DNA of 64,000 nt, taken from contig NZ_JAPEPJ010000001.1 of the NCBI RefSeq assembly GCF_026340255.1, forward strand, positions 124,001-188,000. The letters run 5' to 3'. Each line of letters starts with the position of its first letter. The first letter of the stretch is position 1. Both the position numbers and the translations under genes were made by a program. Of this stretch, positions 36,234-44,056 are shown piece after piece. The DNA is from Streptomyces sp. NBC_01408. GTDB taxonomy: Bacteria > Actinomycetota > Actinomycetes > Streptomycetales > Streptomycetaceae. The notes beneath the pieces were generated by a model that saw only the letters and a list, made by a program, of their open reading frames with translations, was not told the DNA's origin and ran no database searches.

Positions 36234-38782
36234 GCGGGCACCTTCTCGGAGTCGTCGGAGTCCGCGGCCTGGCGCGCGGGTTTGGGGGAGGTGTCGAGGA
36301 GTTCGAGGAGTTCGAGGCTGGGGACGTCCCACTGGACGGTGGCGCAATGGAAGCGGCGGTCGCGGATGATGCAGTGGCCGTGTCGGATCTCACCGTCGGG
36401 CAGGAGGCCGACGGAGCGGATCAGGGCGCGGGTGTGGTCGTCCTTGGGCAGGCCCAGGAGTTCGGCGAGGCCGTCCTGCTGACCCTTGGTGGTGAGCTGG
36501 AACCCGGCGACGGTGGTGAGCTGTTCGGTGATGCCGACGAGTTCGACGAGGCTTTCGGGGTCCTGGGTGTCCAGGAGGAGGGAGGTGCCCAGCGCGCGGC
36601 CGACGCGGGCGATGTACTGGAGGAAGTTGGCGCCTTCGCGGGTCGCGGTCAGGACGTGGACCTCGGGGACGCACACGCTCTTGCGCAGGTGGCGCAGGTC
36701 GCGGCGGCCCGCGGTGGTGATGCCGTAGGCCAGCATGCTGTGCATCAGGGCCACCGACAGGCGCTGCGTCGGCGTCCACTCGTGCCGCCCAGCCTCGACC
36801 CCGGGCAGGGACAGACCCGGCATCTGCACCACCCAGATCCCCGGCCCCGGGGAGATCAGCGGGGCGTCCCCGGTCGGACGGCCCATGAACGGGGCGCCCA
36901 GCGAGGACTGGGCGAGTTCGTACAGGGCCTCGCCGGTCTCCCGGGCGAGGGGGTCCTCCATCGTGCGGAGGTATTCGATCACCTTCCACGTCGCCGGCTC
37001 CCCCGCCTTGACGACGGCGTTGACGGCGTGGGTGATGGGGGTTTCGGCGCCGCGCTGGCGCAGGTGTTCGGGGGCGGCGATGCTCAGCTGGGCGGGGACC
37101 TCGCCGCGGGCGGCATCGATGCCGTCGGCCGCCAGCAGCGTGAACAGGTCGCAGGACCCCGCGAAGCGCGGGCCGGTCTCCACCAGGTGGGCGTTCAGGC
37201 CGTACCGGCGAGCGGCGTTGACCACTCCCCCGAGGTCACCCTTGAAGTCCAGGGCGATCGCGTGGGCACCGCGGAACGCGGCGTCCAGCATCGACAGCAT
37301 CATCGCCATCGTCTTGCCACGGCCCGAACGGCCCACATAGGCCGTGGTCGTGGCATCGCCGCGGTCCGAACCCGAAGTGACGTCGTTACGGAACACCCCG
37401 GGCGTGGAGCCGGTCAGGTAGCCGACGATCGGGCCGGTGTCGTCACCGACCTGCGCACCGCCCCACCACCACGAGCCGGCCAGCGCCGTGACGTCCCGGA
37501 CGTGACCCAGATCCGGTACCCGCAGCTGGTCGCCGGGCTGCGTTTCGATGTACAGCTCACGCTGCTCCTCCTCACCGACGACCACCTCGATGCCGATGCC
37601 GCCGTAGTGGGTGATGACGGCGTCCACCCGGTCGCGGAGGTCGGCGAGCGAAATCGTGCTGGTCACGACGAGCCGCGGGTGATCCTCGACGAGGGTGAGG
37701 TCCTCACGCCGCATGTCACGCGTGAGCCCGGCCATCACGTGCTCGGTCTCCTCGATCTCACGCCCCGGGTCCTCGGCGGACTGCCGGGCGGCCGAACGCC
37801 GCTGCTCCTTGGCCAGACGCCGCGCCTCGTCGACCAGCTTGAGGGCCTCGCGCTTCGGCTGGACCCGGAACCGGACGCTCGCCTCGGGGGACACCGGAAG
37901 GATCAGCGCGCTGGGGTCGATGGCCGGGTCGAGGTCGTCCTCGTCCACGTCCGGTACGTAGTTGATTTCGGAAAGGACGCGCAGCCACTCGCCGTTGCCC
38001 GGGCTCTGCATCTCCTCGGGAAAGCCCGTCATGGTCAGGACGGCCGTCCAGGCGGCCACCTCCCCCTGCGCGTCCACCACGCGCAGGTGGTCGGGGTGCG
38101 GCAGGATCCGCCCCCGGGTGAGCGCCGCCAGCTTGGCTCCCGTGATCGCTGCCCCGTTCGCCGCCGGGAGCGGTGCGCCCCGGTGCTGCTCGCGGGAGAT
38201 CATCCACGCCAGGGTCTCGACAGCGGCCGGCTGGGCCTTCCACGGACTGGCCTCCAGGCGGCGGCCGAGGCGGCGCATCTGAGCGTCGAGCTTGCTGAGC
38301 TCGCGCGTGGAGACGTTCGTCGAGGTGAGGCCCAGCCCCTCCTGCACGCCGCGCTTGCCGGCCGTCCGGGCCGCGCCCGCGCGCTCTGTCATCCGGACAC
38401 CGAGGAGGAGGTGCCGAGTGGGCAGGCCGATCTGCTCGAGCCTGCGCACGCGCAGATCGGCCCACTCCTGCCACTCGCCGTGGCTGAACGTCTCGGCCGC
38501 CTCGGCGATGTAGTCCTCGGCGTGCAGTGGCGACCACAGCACGCGCAGGTGGCAGTCGAACCCGGCAAGAGTCCGGGCGAGGGCCGCGGCGGCGGCGTCG
38601 AGCTCGGTGTCGCGCGCGCCCTCGCTCATGAGGTCGGTGTTCGAGGAGGCGAGGGTGAACCAGGCCTCCGTGTGGCTGTCCGTGATGATCAGGCCGTCGG
38701 CGAGGGCGACGTACCGCGGGGCGCCGGCGGACCGGTCGCCGCCGATGCCAAGGAACGTGCCCACTCTCTGCAGGATCTTCAA
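36230..38782 (-). CDS. VirB4/TcpF-like conjugation ATPase
   Basis: Central energiser of type IV secretion. 850 residues: an N-terminal half with a CagE/TrbE/VirB-like domain, and a C-terminal P-loop domain with Walker A GRSGRGKT (484-491) in TTTAYVGRSGRGKTMAMMLSM, followed by AIALDFKGDLGGVV. Later HVLTATREGANFLQYIARVGRALGTSLLLDTQDPESL is the typical VirB4 region near sensor motifs. No membrane helix or PrgI fusion; the PrgI/TcpE-like partner is the separate preceding gene. Four-base overlaps (ATGA) with both neighbours. Confidence 0.88.
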   Translation of the reverse strand: MKILQRVGTFLGIGGDRSAGAPRYVALADGLIITDSHTEAWFTLASSNTDLMSEGARDTELDAAAAALARTLAGFDCHLRVLWSPLHAEDYIAEAAETFSHGEWQEWADLRVRRLEQIGLPTRHLLLGVRMTERAGAARTAGKRGVQEGLGLTSTNVSTRELSKLDAQMRRLGRRLEASPWKAQPAAVETLAWMISREQHRGAPLPAANGAAITGAKLAALTRGRILPHPDHLRVVDAQGEVAAWTAVLTMTGFPEEMQSPGNGEWLRVLSEINYVPDVDEDDLDPAIDPSALILPVSPEASVRFRVQPKREALKLVDEARRLAKEQRRSAARQSAEDPGREIEETEHVMAGLTRDMRREDLTLVEDHPRLVVTSTISLADLRDRVDAVITHYGGIGIEVVVGEEEQRELYIETQPGDQLRVPDLGHVRDVTALAGSWWWGGAQVGDDTGPIVGYLTGSTPGVFRNDVTSGSDRGDATTTAYVGRSGRGKTMAMMLSMLDAAFRGAHAIALDFKGDLGGVVNAARRYGLNAHLVETGPRFAGSCDLFTLLAADGIDAARGEVPAQLSIAAPEHLRQRGAETPITHAVNAVVKAGEPATWKVIEYLRTMEDPLARETGEALYELAQSSLGAPFMGRPTGDAPLISPGPGIWVVQMPGLSLPGVEAGRHEWTPTQRLSVALMHSMLAYGITTAGRRDLRHLRKSVCVPEVHVLTATREGANFLQYIARVGRALGTSLLLDTQDPESLVELVGITEQLTTVAGFQLTTKGQQDGLAELLGLPKDDHTRALIRSVGLLPDGEIRHGHCIIRDRRFHCATVQWDVPSLELLELLDTSPKPARQAADSDDSEKVPA

Positions 38783-39354
38783 GACGCTTTCCCCTCCTGA
38801 TGCTGAAGTGCTTTACGGCCGTACGCGCGGGCCACGGCGTCGGGACCGTAGAGACGGGGCCGCGCGGTGAGGCGGACCGGTGCTCCGGCTCCGGCTCCGG
38901 CCGGCACCGCCTCCTCGGCGCCGAGCCACCGCTCCAGCGGCCCCCCGAGAGGGCTTTCGAGGAGGAACTCGGTCCTCCCGGACCAGCGGGCGCGCCGGCT
39001 GATCCACTCGCTGCGGGTGGCGGCGCGGCGGCCACCGCAGATGATCGGCCGGTGGCCGAGCACCAGGTAGCGGGCCCCGATGGACCAGCGGGTCACGTTC
39101 CACCGGCGGTCCACGGCCCGGCTCTTCTGCGTGCCGTAGACCACGGTCAGGAGCGGAGGCAGGAAGTAGAACGTGAACGTGATCTTGGAAGGAAGGCCGA
39201 ACAGCAGGAGGAGAGGCCCCGTCCACACGATGTAGAGCGCGAGTCCCATGACGAGCGCGCGGCGCGGCACACCTTCGCCCAAGTCCATTCCGAGGAGCTC
39301 GTGCTGTTTGGTCTCCAGGTGGAGGTGGGTGGTGTAGGTGCGACCGACTCTCAT
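38779..39354 (-). CDS. TcpE/PrgI-like membrane protein
   Basis: 191 residues. Two adjacent membrane helices (ALVMGLALYIVWTGPLLLLFGL and ITFTFYFLPPLLTVVYGTQ) are followed by RRWNVTRWSIGARYLVLGHRPI and a basic C-terminal tail. The arrangement and location directly before the VirB4 gene match TcpE/PrgI-type proteins that anchor VirB4. ATG at 39354 overlaps the upstream stop by one base (TGATG), which fixes the start. Confidence 0.75.
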   Translation of the reverse strand: MRVGRTYTTHLHLETKQHELLGMDLGEGVPRRALVMGLALYIVWTGPLLLLFGLPSKITFTFYFLPPLLTVVYGTQKSRAVDRRWNVTRWSIGARYLVLGHRPIICGGRRAATRSEWISRRARWSGRTEFLLESPLGGPLERWLGAEEAVPAGAGAGAPVRLTARPRLYGPDAVARAYGRKALQHQEGKAS

Positions 39355-39608
39355 CAGGCCCCCGCGACCTTTTTCCAGACCTCGCCGAGGAGCGTCGCGA
39401 CTCCTTCCGGGTACCACACGATTCCGGCGACGAACACGGCGGCGACGAACAGCGTCAACATCTCGCCCCACTCCTTCTTCAGGAAGTGGCCCAGAGCCCT
39501 GACCCCGAGGAAGGCGGCGAACAGGTTGCCGACAACGGCGAGTATCCAGCCCTTGAGATCGGCGCCCGTGGTGAGCGCGAGCGTCTCGGCAGCGGTTTGG
39601 TGCAGCAC
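39354..39608 (-). CDS. Small two-helix membrane protein, TcpD/VirB2-like
   Basis: About 84 residues with two hydrophobic helices (GWILAVVGNLFAAFLGVRAL and MLTLFVAAVFVAGIVWYPEGV) and a basic loop between them. Size, topology and place fit the small channel protein (TcpD) or pilin-like VirB2 subunit of type IV systems; sequence alone does not prove either. GTG at 39608 is preferred, with GGGGGA upstream; an in-frame ATG at 39668 would add 20 residues. Confidence 0.65.
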   Translation of the reverse strand: MLHQTAAETLALTTGADLKGWILAVVGNLFAAFLGVRALGHFLKKEWGEMLTLFVAAVFVAGIVWYPEGVATLLGEVWKKVAGA

Positions 39609-39694
39609 AGGTTTCCCCCGTTGATGTGTTGACTGGCAGGCTGAAGCGACTCCATGACGACGGCTCACCTCGGTGAGCGCCGGTCACGGAGAGG

Positions 39695-40861
39695 TCAGAG
39701 GGTGCCGCCGCGAATGTCCGCGACCTGCCACCGCTGGGCGCCCGAGCTGGACACCCGGGTGAGCTTCACCCGGTAGGCGACTTCGACGGTGGCGCCGCCG
39801 AGTGCCCAGGAGACCTGGGCGGTGCCCGAGCGGTCGGCGTTGCCGGAGGTATCGACGGACCAGCTGACGAGCGCCTTGAACTCGATGCCCTGCGGCAAGG
39901 CCGGCAGTTGCGCGCCGGGGGCCGAGACGCTCTCCGTGTCACCGCCCGCGTAGGCGGCGAAGAACTTCTCGACGGTGCCCTTGGTCTGGCCGGTGAGCTC
40001 GGCGTCCGTCTGGACGGCCGGCGTGTCGGGCAGCTTGGGGCCCGCGGCCGGCATCCCGACCAGGCCGGGACGTCCGGTGACGGTGAACCGGCCACTGGCC
40101 TGGACGACGGGGACGTCGAGTCCCACCCAGCGGGCGCCGGGCTCCACCCGGGGCGTGGTTCCCCCGGCCGGACCGGCTGGGGAATCGGCGGACGAGCCGG
40201 GGACCGGACTTGCGGAGGGGCCGGCCGACGAGGAGGAACGGATGAGGACGTCGACTCGCACGAGCGCACGAGCGGCTTCACCTGGGGTGACCGCGCCGGG
40301 CTGGACGGCCAGTACCTCCTGGCGGCCCTTGCCGTCCCAGCCCATGGCGCTGTCCGCGCCAACGGGAAGGACAGAGGCGAGGAGCGCGGCGCGCTCCTCC
40401 TTCCTGGCCTCGTCCCAGCCGAGATAGGCGCGGGCGAAGCGGGCCGCCGCCGCCTGGGCGTCAGCGGTGGGGTAGGACGGCGCGGCCTGGGCCGGGGCGG
40501 AGGCGGCGGTCGGGGCCTTGGGCGGGACCACCCAGGCGCGGACGCCGGTCACGGCCGCGAGGGCCACCACGGCCCACAGCAGGCCGCGGCCGAGCCTGCG
40601 GGCGAAAACGACACCCGAGTTCTCGTCCTGCGGTACCCAGGGAACGGCCGGCGGCGTCGGCCGGCCCGCCGGTTCCCCGGGCTCCGCGGAGGCACGGTCA
40701 CGCGCCGCCAGCTCGGCGCCGGCCGCTTCCCACGGATTCGCCGACTGCGGAGCGGGCTTCTCGTCCTGGCGCGACAGCCCCGCCGTGAGTCCCTGCTTGT
40801 TCCGGTCGACTGGTTCCGGAAGGCCCATCACCTTCCGGGTAATTCTGGCAAACGAGCCCAT
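39695..40861 (-). CDS. TcpC-like conjugation assembly protein, first gene of the secretion operon
   Basis: 388 residues: a cytoplasmic Pro-rich N-terminus, one transmembrane helix (about 93-112, GLLWAVVALAAVTGVRAWVV), and two tandem extracytoplasmic NTF2-like halves (AQAAAARFARAYLGWDEARKEERAALLASVLPVG...; then AELTGQTKGTVEKFFAAYAGGDTESVSAPG...). This is the architecture of TcpC, which holds Gram-positive conjugation machines together. ATG at 40861 is chosen for GGGGGAGG about 7 nt upstream; the open frame continues to 41050 but lacks coding character. No upstream gene in this direction, so the operon promoter lies between 40862 and about 41100. Confidence 0.83.
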   Translation of the reverse strand: MGSFARITRKVMGLPEPVDRNKQGLTAGLSRQDEKPAPQSANPWEAAGAELAARDRASAEPGEPAGRPTPPAVPWVPQDENSGVVFARRLGRGLLWAVVALAAVTGVRAWVVPPKAPTAASAPAQAAPSYPTADAQAAAARFARAYLGWDEARKEERAALLASVLPVGADSAMGWDGKGRQEVLAVQPGAVTPGEAARALVRVDVLIRSSSSAGPSASPVPGSSADSPAGPAGGTTPRVEPGARWVGLDVPVVQASGRFTVTGRPGLVGMPAAGPKLPDTPAVQTDAELTGQTKGTVEKFFAAYAGGDTESVSAPGAQLPALPQGIEFKALVSWSVDTSGNADRSGTAQVSWALGGATVEVAYRVKLTRVSSSGAQRWQVADIRGGTL

Positions 40862-40999
40862 TCCCCGTACCTCCCCCGCCGAGAACCACAAGGGCCCGCC
40901 GCTCGCCCCTCGCGTGTTCTCGTCACTCAGCCCACAAGACCGCGCGGGCGGAGCAGGCCCCTGCCTCACGCCGGTGCCCGCGTCCATCCCCCGAGATGT

Positions 41000-41015
41000 C
41001 ATGTGTTTGCACATG
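41000..41015. promoter_or_regulatory. Palindrome CATGTG-N4-CACATG upstream of the secretion operon
   Basis: Perfect 6-bp arms (41000-41005 and 41010-41015) around TTTG, 139 bp before the TcpC-like start. On the minus strand a TTGACC followed 17 bp later by TTAAGG lies just upstream of it and could be a weak promoter, which would put the palindrome in the transcribed leader. Confidence 0.4.
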
Positions 41016-41707
41016 CAGCAGGGACAGACCTTAAAACACGATCTGATCACCGGTCAAAAAAGTTCCCATTAACGCTAAGTCGACAACCACGCCTTGGGGT
41101 CGGACGAAGGGATTCGCCGGGTTTGACACCTGTGAGAGTCCGAGCACATGTCACATAACGATCGGTCGGCCGATTCTGCACAGTTTCGCGGCGCCCGCCC
41201 GCAGGCCCAGCGGATACGGAAGGGCCATCGCGGCCAAGGGTGGTTCCGCGTATGCCCCGGATGTCTGCGCAGCGGTGTCAGCACGTGGGAGGCGTCGTGG
41301 GCACGCACTTCGCCCTCCGATGCCGACGCGGACGACAGGGGTGCCGGGCGTCTTCCCGCTCGATCCGACCGTGAAATGTGGGACACCCGCGCCGAAATCA
41401 CTCCGGGCGGCCGCGTGAATACGCCAGGTGGACGCGGAGAAGGCCCTCGAGATGACCGCTCATGTTTATTGCGATGCCGAGTGGCAGTGGAAAGAACTCC
41501 CGCCGAGCGGGTTGTCCGGCACCGCCGACGCGCTCCGCGTCCCCGGAGCATTTGGTTCAGCGAATTCCCCGGAACTCGGAGCGAGGCCCTGACGGGACCG
41601 CCGGTGAGTGATCCTCGCCGGGTACACGCAGTCGGCGGATCTTCCGGTTCCGCAGTCGGTGTGTGGCCTGGCCCACATCCGCAGGCCCCCAGGCCCCCGA
41701 CACGCAC

Positions 41708-41739
41708 GAGCGCCCCCGGCCGGCGGTCCGGGGGCGCTC
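41708..41739 (-). terminator. Terminator of the DUF3817/thiamine-binding unit
   Basis: Perfect 12-bp arms GAGCGCCCCCGG (41708-41719) and complement (41728-41739) around 8 bases, 33 bp past the stop of the thiamine-binding gene. Confidence 0.85.
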
Positions 41740-41771
41740 AGGAACCTACGAGGTACCAGGTACGGGCCCGC

Positions 41772-42068
41772 TCAGCCCTGAGCAAGGTGCCGTTCGACGG
41801 TCTCGACCTTCGAGGTCATGCCGTCGCTGACACCGGGGCGGATGTCCGCCTTGAGGATGAAGGAGACCCTGGGCGCCCGCGCCTCCACCGCGGCCACCGC
41901 GCGCCGGACCACGTCCATCACCTCGTCCCACTCCCCCTCGACGGTGGTGAACATGGCGTCGGTGCGGTTGGGCAGGCCGGACTCGCGCACGACGCGGACC
42001 GCGTCGGCCACGTACTCGCCGACCTCTTCGCCGACCCCCAGCGGGGTCACGGAGAACGCGACGATCAC
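41772..42068 (-). CDS. MTH1187/YkoF-type thiamine-binding protein
   Basis: A 98-residue protein of the MTH1187 family (small ferredoxin-like fold that binds thiamine or related pyrimidines): [51 protein letters not shown] and [14 protein letters not shown] cover most of the family pattern. Physiological role is not settled. ATG overlaps the stop of the upstream DUF3817 gene (ATGA), so both are made from one message. Confidence 0.88.
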   Translation of the reverse strand: MIVAFSVTPLGVGEEVGEYVADAVRVVRESGLPNRTDAMFTTVEGEWDEVMDVVRRAVAAVEARAPRVSFILKADIRPGVSDGMTSKVETVERHLAQG

Positions 42069-42409
42069 GCGTCGGCCGCCTCACGGGCACGGGCCGCGAT
42101 CACGCTGTCGGCCTCGTCGCGCTTGAGCAGCTTGTCGCCGTACAGCCCGCCGAAGGGCAGCAGGGCGAGGCCGAAGAACATCAGGACCTTCTTGAACGGC
42201 CACTTCGCCTTGTTCCAGACATCCAGCAGGAAGATCGCGTAGATGACGAAAAGGACCCCGTGGAGGATACCGAGCGGCATCATCAGGTAGTCGACGTCCG
42301 AGATCCGGCTCAGCAGCGAGCCGAAGATCAGCAGCGCCGGGAAGGACAGCGCCTCCGGGACGGAGATGAGGCGCAGCCGGTGCAGGGCGGAAGCGGTCTT
42401 GATGTCCAC
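42065..42409 (-). CDS. DUF3817 family membrane protein, second copy
   Basis: A 114-residue protein with three hydrophobic stretches ([53 protein letters not shown]) and the family pattern [12 protein letters not shown]...NKAKWPFKK. It parallels the copy at 22426-22755 but is clearly diverged. Start ATG at 42409 with GAAGG about 5 nt upstream. Coupled with the thiamine-binding gene. Confidence 0.87.
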   Translation of the reverse strand: MDIKTASALHRLRLISVPEALSFPALLIFGSLLSRISDVDYLMMPLGILHGVLFVIYAIFLLDVWNKAKWPFKKVLMFFGLALLPFGGLYGDKLLKRDEADSVIAARAREAADA

Positions 42410-42574
42410 GGAGAACCTTCGTGTGTGGAGGTCAGGGTCCGTCCCAGTGTCTCAGCCGCTTTGCGGGATCTTGACCCGGGTCCCTGGTCCGAAAAGGGGT
42501 CCCGACGCCCGAGTGTGGCGCATATCGGCCACAGGGCCCTGTTCGGGCTCGCCCGCTGCCGATAACGTCATCCC

Positions 42575-43213
42575 GTGGCTCAGTTCCGACTCCAAGGCAG
42601 CAAGGTGCTCGCCGTCGACCTGACCGGGGACGCCGTCAAAGCGAAAAACGGCTCCATGGTCGCGTACGACGGTCAGATGGCCTTCAAGAAGATGTCCGGC
42701 GGCGGTGAAGGCATCCGGGGGATGGTGACCCGGCGCCTGACCGGCGAGCAGATGACCGTGATGGAAGTGCAGGGACACGGCACCTGCTTCTTCGCCGACC
42801 GCGCAAGTGAGATCAATCTGGTCAATCTGCGCGGCGAGAAGCTCTACGTCGAATCCAGCAACCTGCTGTGCACCGACGCCGGCCTGCGCACCGGCACGAC
42901 CTTCACCGGCCTGCGCGGCGGGGCGACGGGCAACGGCCTGTTCACCACGACCGTGGAGGGTTCGGGGCAGGCGGCGATCATGTCGGACGGTCCGGCGGTG
43001 GTGCTGCGCGTGAGCGCCCAGTACCCGCTCTCCGTCGACCCGGGGGCGTACATCGCGCACACCGGCAACCTCCAGCAGTCGTTCCAGTCGGGCGTGAACT
43101 TCCGCACCCTGATCGGCGAGGGCTCGGGCGAGGCGTTCCAGATCCGCTTCGAGGGCGAGGGTCTGGTGTACGTCCAGCCCAGCGAGCGCAACACCATCGG
43201 GGGTGACGTCTGA
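42575..43213 (+). CDS. AIM24 family protein, first of three
   Basis: A 212-residue all-beta protein of the AIM24/TIGR00266-like family (double-stranded beta helix, unknown biochemical role; yeast Aim24 is mitochondrial). Typical segments are FRLQGSKVLAVDL, GSMVAYDGQMAFKK, VQGHGTCFFADRASEINLVNL, LYVESSNLLCTDAGL and GEGSGEAFQIRFEGEGLVYVQ. GTG start at 42575. Its stop overlaps the next ATG by one base (TGATG), so the first two proteins are coupled and may form a complex. Confidence 0.85.
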   Translation: MAQFRLQGSKVLAVDLTGDAVKAKNGSMVAYDGQMAFKKMSGGGEGIRGMVTRRLTGEQMTVMEVQGHGTCFFADRASEINLVNLRGEKLYVESSNLLCTDAGLRTGTTFTGLRGGATGNGLFTTTVEGSGQAAIMSDGPAVVLRVSAQYPLSVDPGAYIAHTGNLQQSFQSGVNFRTLIGEGSGEAFQIRFEGEGLVYVQPSERNTIGGDV

Positions 43214-43863
43214 TGCCGTTCCGCGAGGTCAACTCCAAGATGGTCGAGGCCCAGGTCGTCCCCGGGCAGAAGATGTACAGCCAGCGCGGCGCGATGCTCG
43301 CGTACCGCGGCGAGGTGTCCTTCACCCCGAGCCTGACCGGCGGTCAGGGCGGGGTCATGGGCATGATCGGGCGCCGCGTGGCGAACGAGCAGACGCCGCT
43401 GATGACGGTCGAGGGCAGCGGCACGGTGATGTTCGGCCACGGCGGCCACCACATCCAGGTGATCAACCTGACCGGCGAGACCCTCTACGTCGAGGCGGAC
43501 CGGCTGCTCGCCTTCGACGGCACCCTCCAGCAGGGCACGATGTTCATGGGCTCGCAGGGCGGTGTCATGGGCATGGTGCGCGGCCAGGTGACCGGGCAGG
43601 GCCTGTTCACGACCACCCTCAAGGGCCACGGCTCGGTGGCCGTGATGGCCCACGGCGGGGTCATCGAACTCCCCATCACCCCGCAGCGCCCGGTCCACGT
43701 GGACCCGCAGGCGTACGTGGCCCACCACGGCGACGTCCGCAACAAGCTCTCCACGGCGCTGGGCTGGCGGGACATGGTGGGGCGCGGTTCGGGTGAGGCG
43801 TTCCAGCTGGAGCTGTCCGGCCAGGGCGCGGTGTACGTACAGGCCTCCGAGGAGAAGCTTTGA
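43213..43863 (+). CDS. AIM24 family protein, second of three
   Basis: 216 residues, paralogous to the preceding protein (KMYSQRGAMLAYRGEVSF; GHGGHHIQVINLTGETLYVEADRLLAFDG; GRGSGEAFQLELSGQGAVYVQ). Glycine- and methionine-rich loops (GGQGGVMGMIG and GSQGGVMGMVRG) replace the GGGEGIRG loop of the first copy. Function unknown; likely cytoplasmic or membrane-peripheral because no signal peptide is seen. Confidence 0.85.
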   Translation: MPFREVNSKMVEAQVVPGQKMYSQRGAMLAYRGEVSFTPSLTGGQGGVMGMIGRRVANEQTPLMTVEGSGTVMFGHGGHHIQVINLTGETLYVEADRLLAFDGTLQQGTMFMGSQGGVMGMVRGQVTGQGLFTTTLKGHGSVAVMAHGGVIELPITPQRPVHVDPQAYVAHHGDVRNKLSTALGWRDMVGRGSGEAFQLELSGQGAVYVQASEEKL

Positions 43864-44040
43864 ATCCTCCCCCTCCCAGAAGAACGGGGATTCCTGGCTC
43901 ACGCCGCCTGACGGCCCAGCGGCCCGTCAGGTCTTCCACGATCAACACCAGCCGGGTTGAAACCAGCCCGGATACGCAAGTTTTCGGAGATGACATGCGT
44001 GCTTGGTTCTCGCTACGCAAGCAGGGACCTTATCAGTCGA
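43862..44040. other. Hairpin-rich insert inside the AIM24 cluster, possible IS605/TnpB-type remnant
   Basis: Three successive hairpins: GAATCC/GGATTC (43862-43867 with 43888-43893), CCTGACGG with CCCGTCAGG (about 43906-43930), and CCGGGTTG near CAGCCCGG (about 43955-43975). The first one resembles the CCCCG-type terminal hairpin next to IS200/IS605 TnpB genes in Streptomyces, read on the opposite strand (from memory). No transposase frame remains. It lies precisely between genes that would otherwise be contiguous. It could instead be a structured leader of the third AIM24 gene. Confidence 0.35.
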
Positions 44041-44056
44041 CGCACGGGGAGCGCCG

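Larger units (their letters stand above)
40862..41771. other. 910-bp region upstream of the secretion operon
   Basis: Between the divergently ending thiamine-binding gene and the TcpC-like start. It is less GC-rich than its surroundings around 41020-41160. It holds a palindrome at 41000-41015, a TTGACA at about 41122 on the plus strand, an ATCGG-N4-CCGAT repeat near 41162, and a terminator at 41708-41739. A 46-codon frame (41452-41592, +) with GGAGAAGG upstream exists, but its codon use is not typical. Likely a regulatory region for the operon; a small RNA or peptide cannot be excluded. Confidence 0.45.

Noticed and set aside
26977..40861. Annotation of the T4SS region as a complete integrative conjugative element
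   Set aside because: No relaxase, integrase, excisionase, replication gene, tRNA-linked attachment site or flanking direct repeat was recognised.
40862..41050. N-terminal extension of the TcpC-like protein to 41050
   Set aside because: Cys-rich non-conserved sequence; the ATG at 40861 has a strong ribosome binding site.
41075..41707. 210-residue minus-strand frame
   Set aside because: Arg/Pro/Ser-rich with no domain and poor third-position GC; treated as non-coding.
41148..42242. 364-residue plus-strand frame across the upstream region and the thiamine-binding gene
   Set aside because: Codon composition is not Streptomyces-like and its second half is antisense to real genes.
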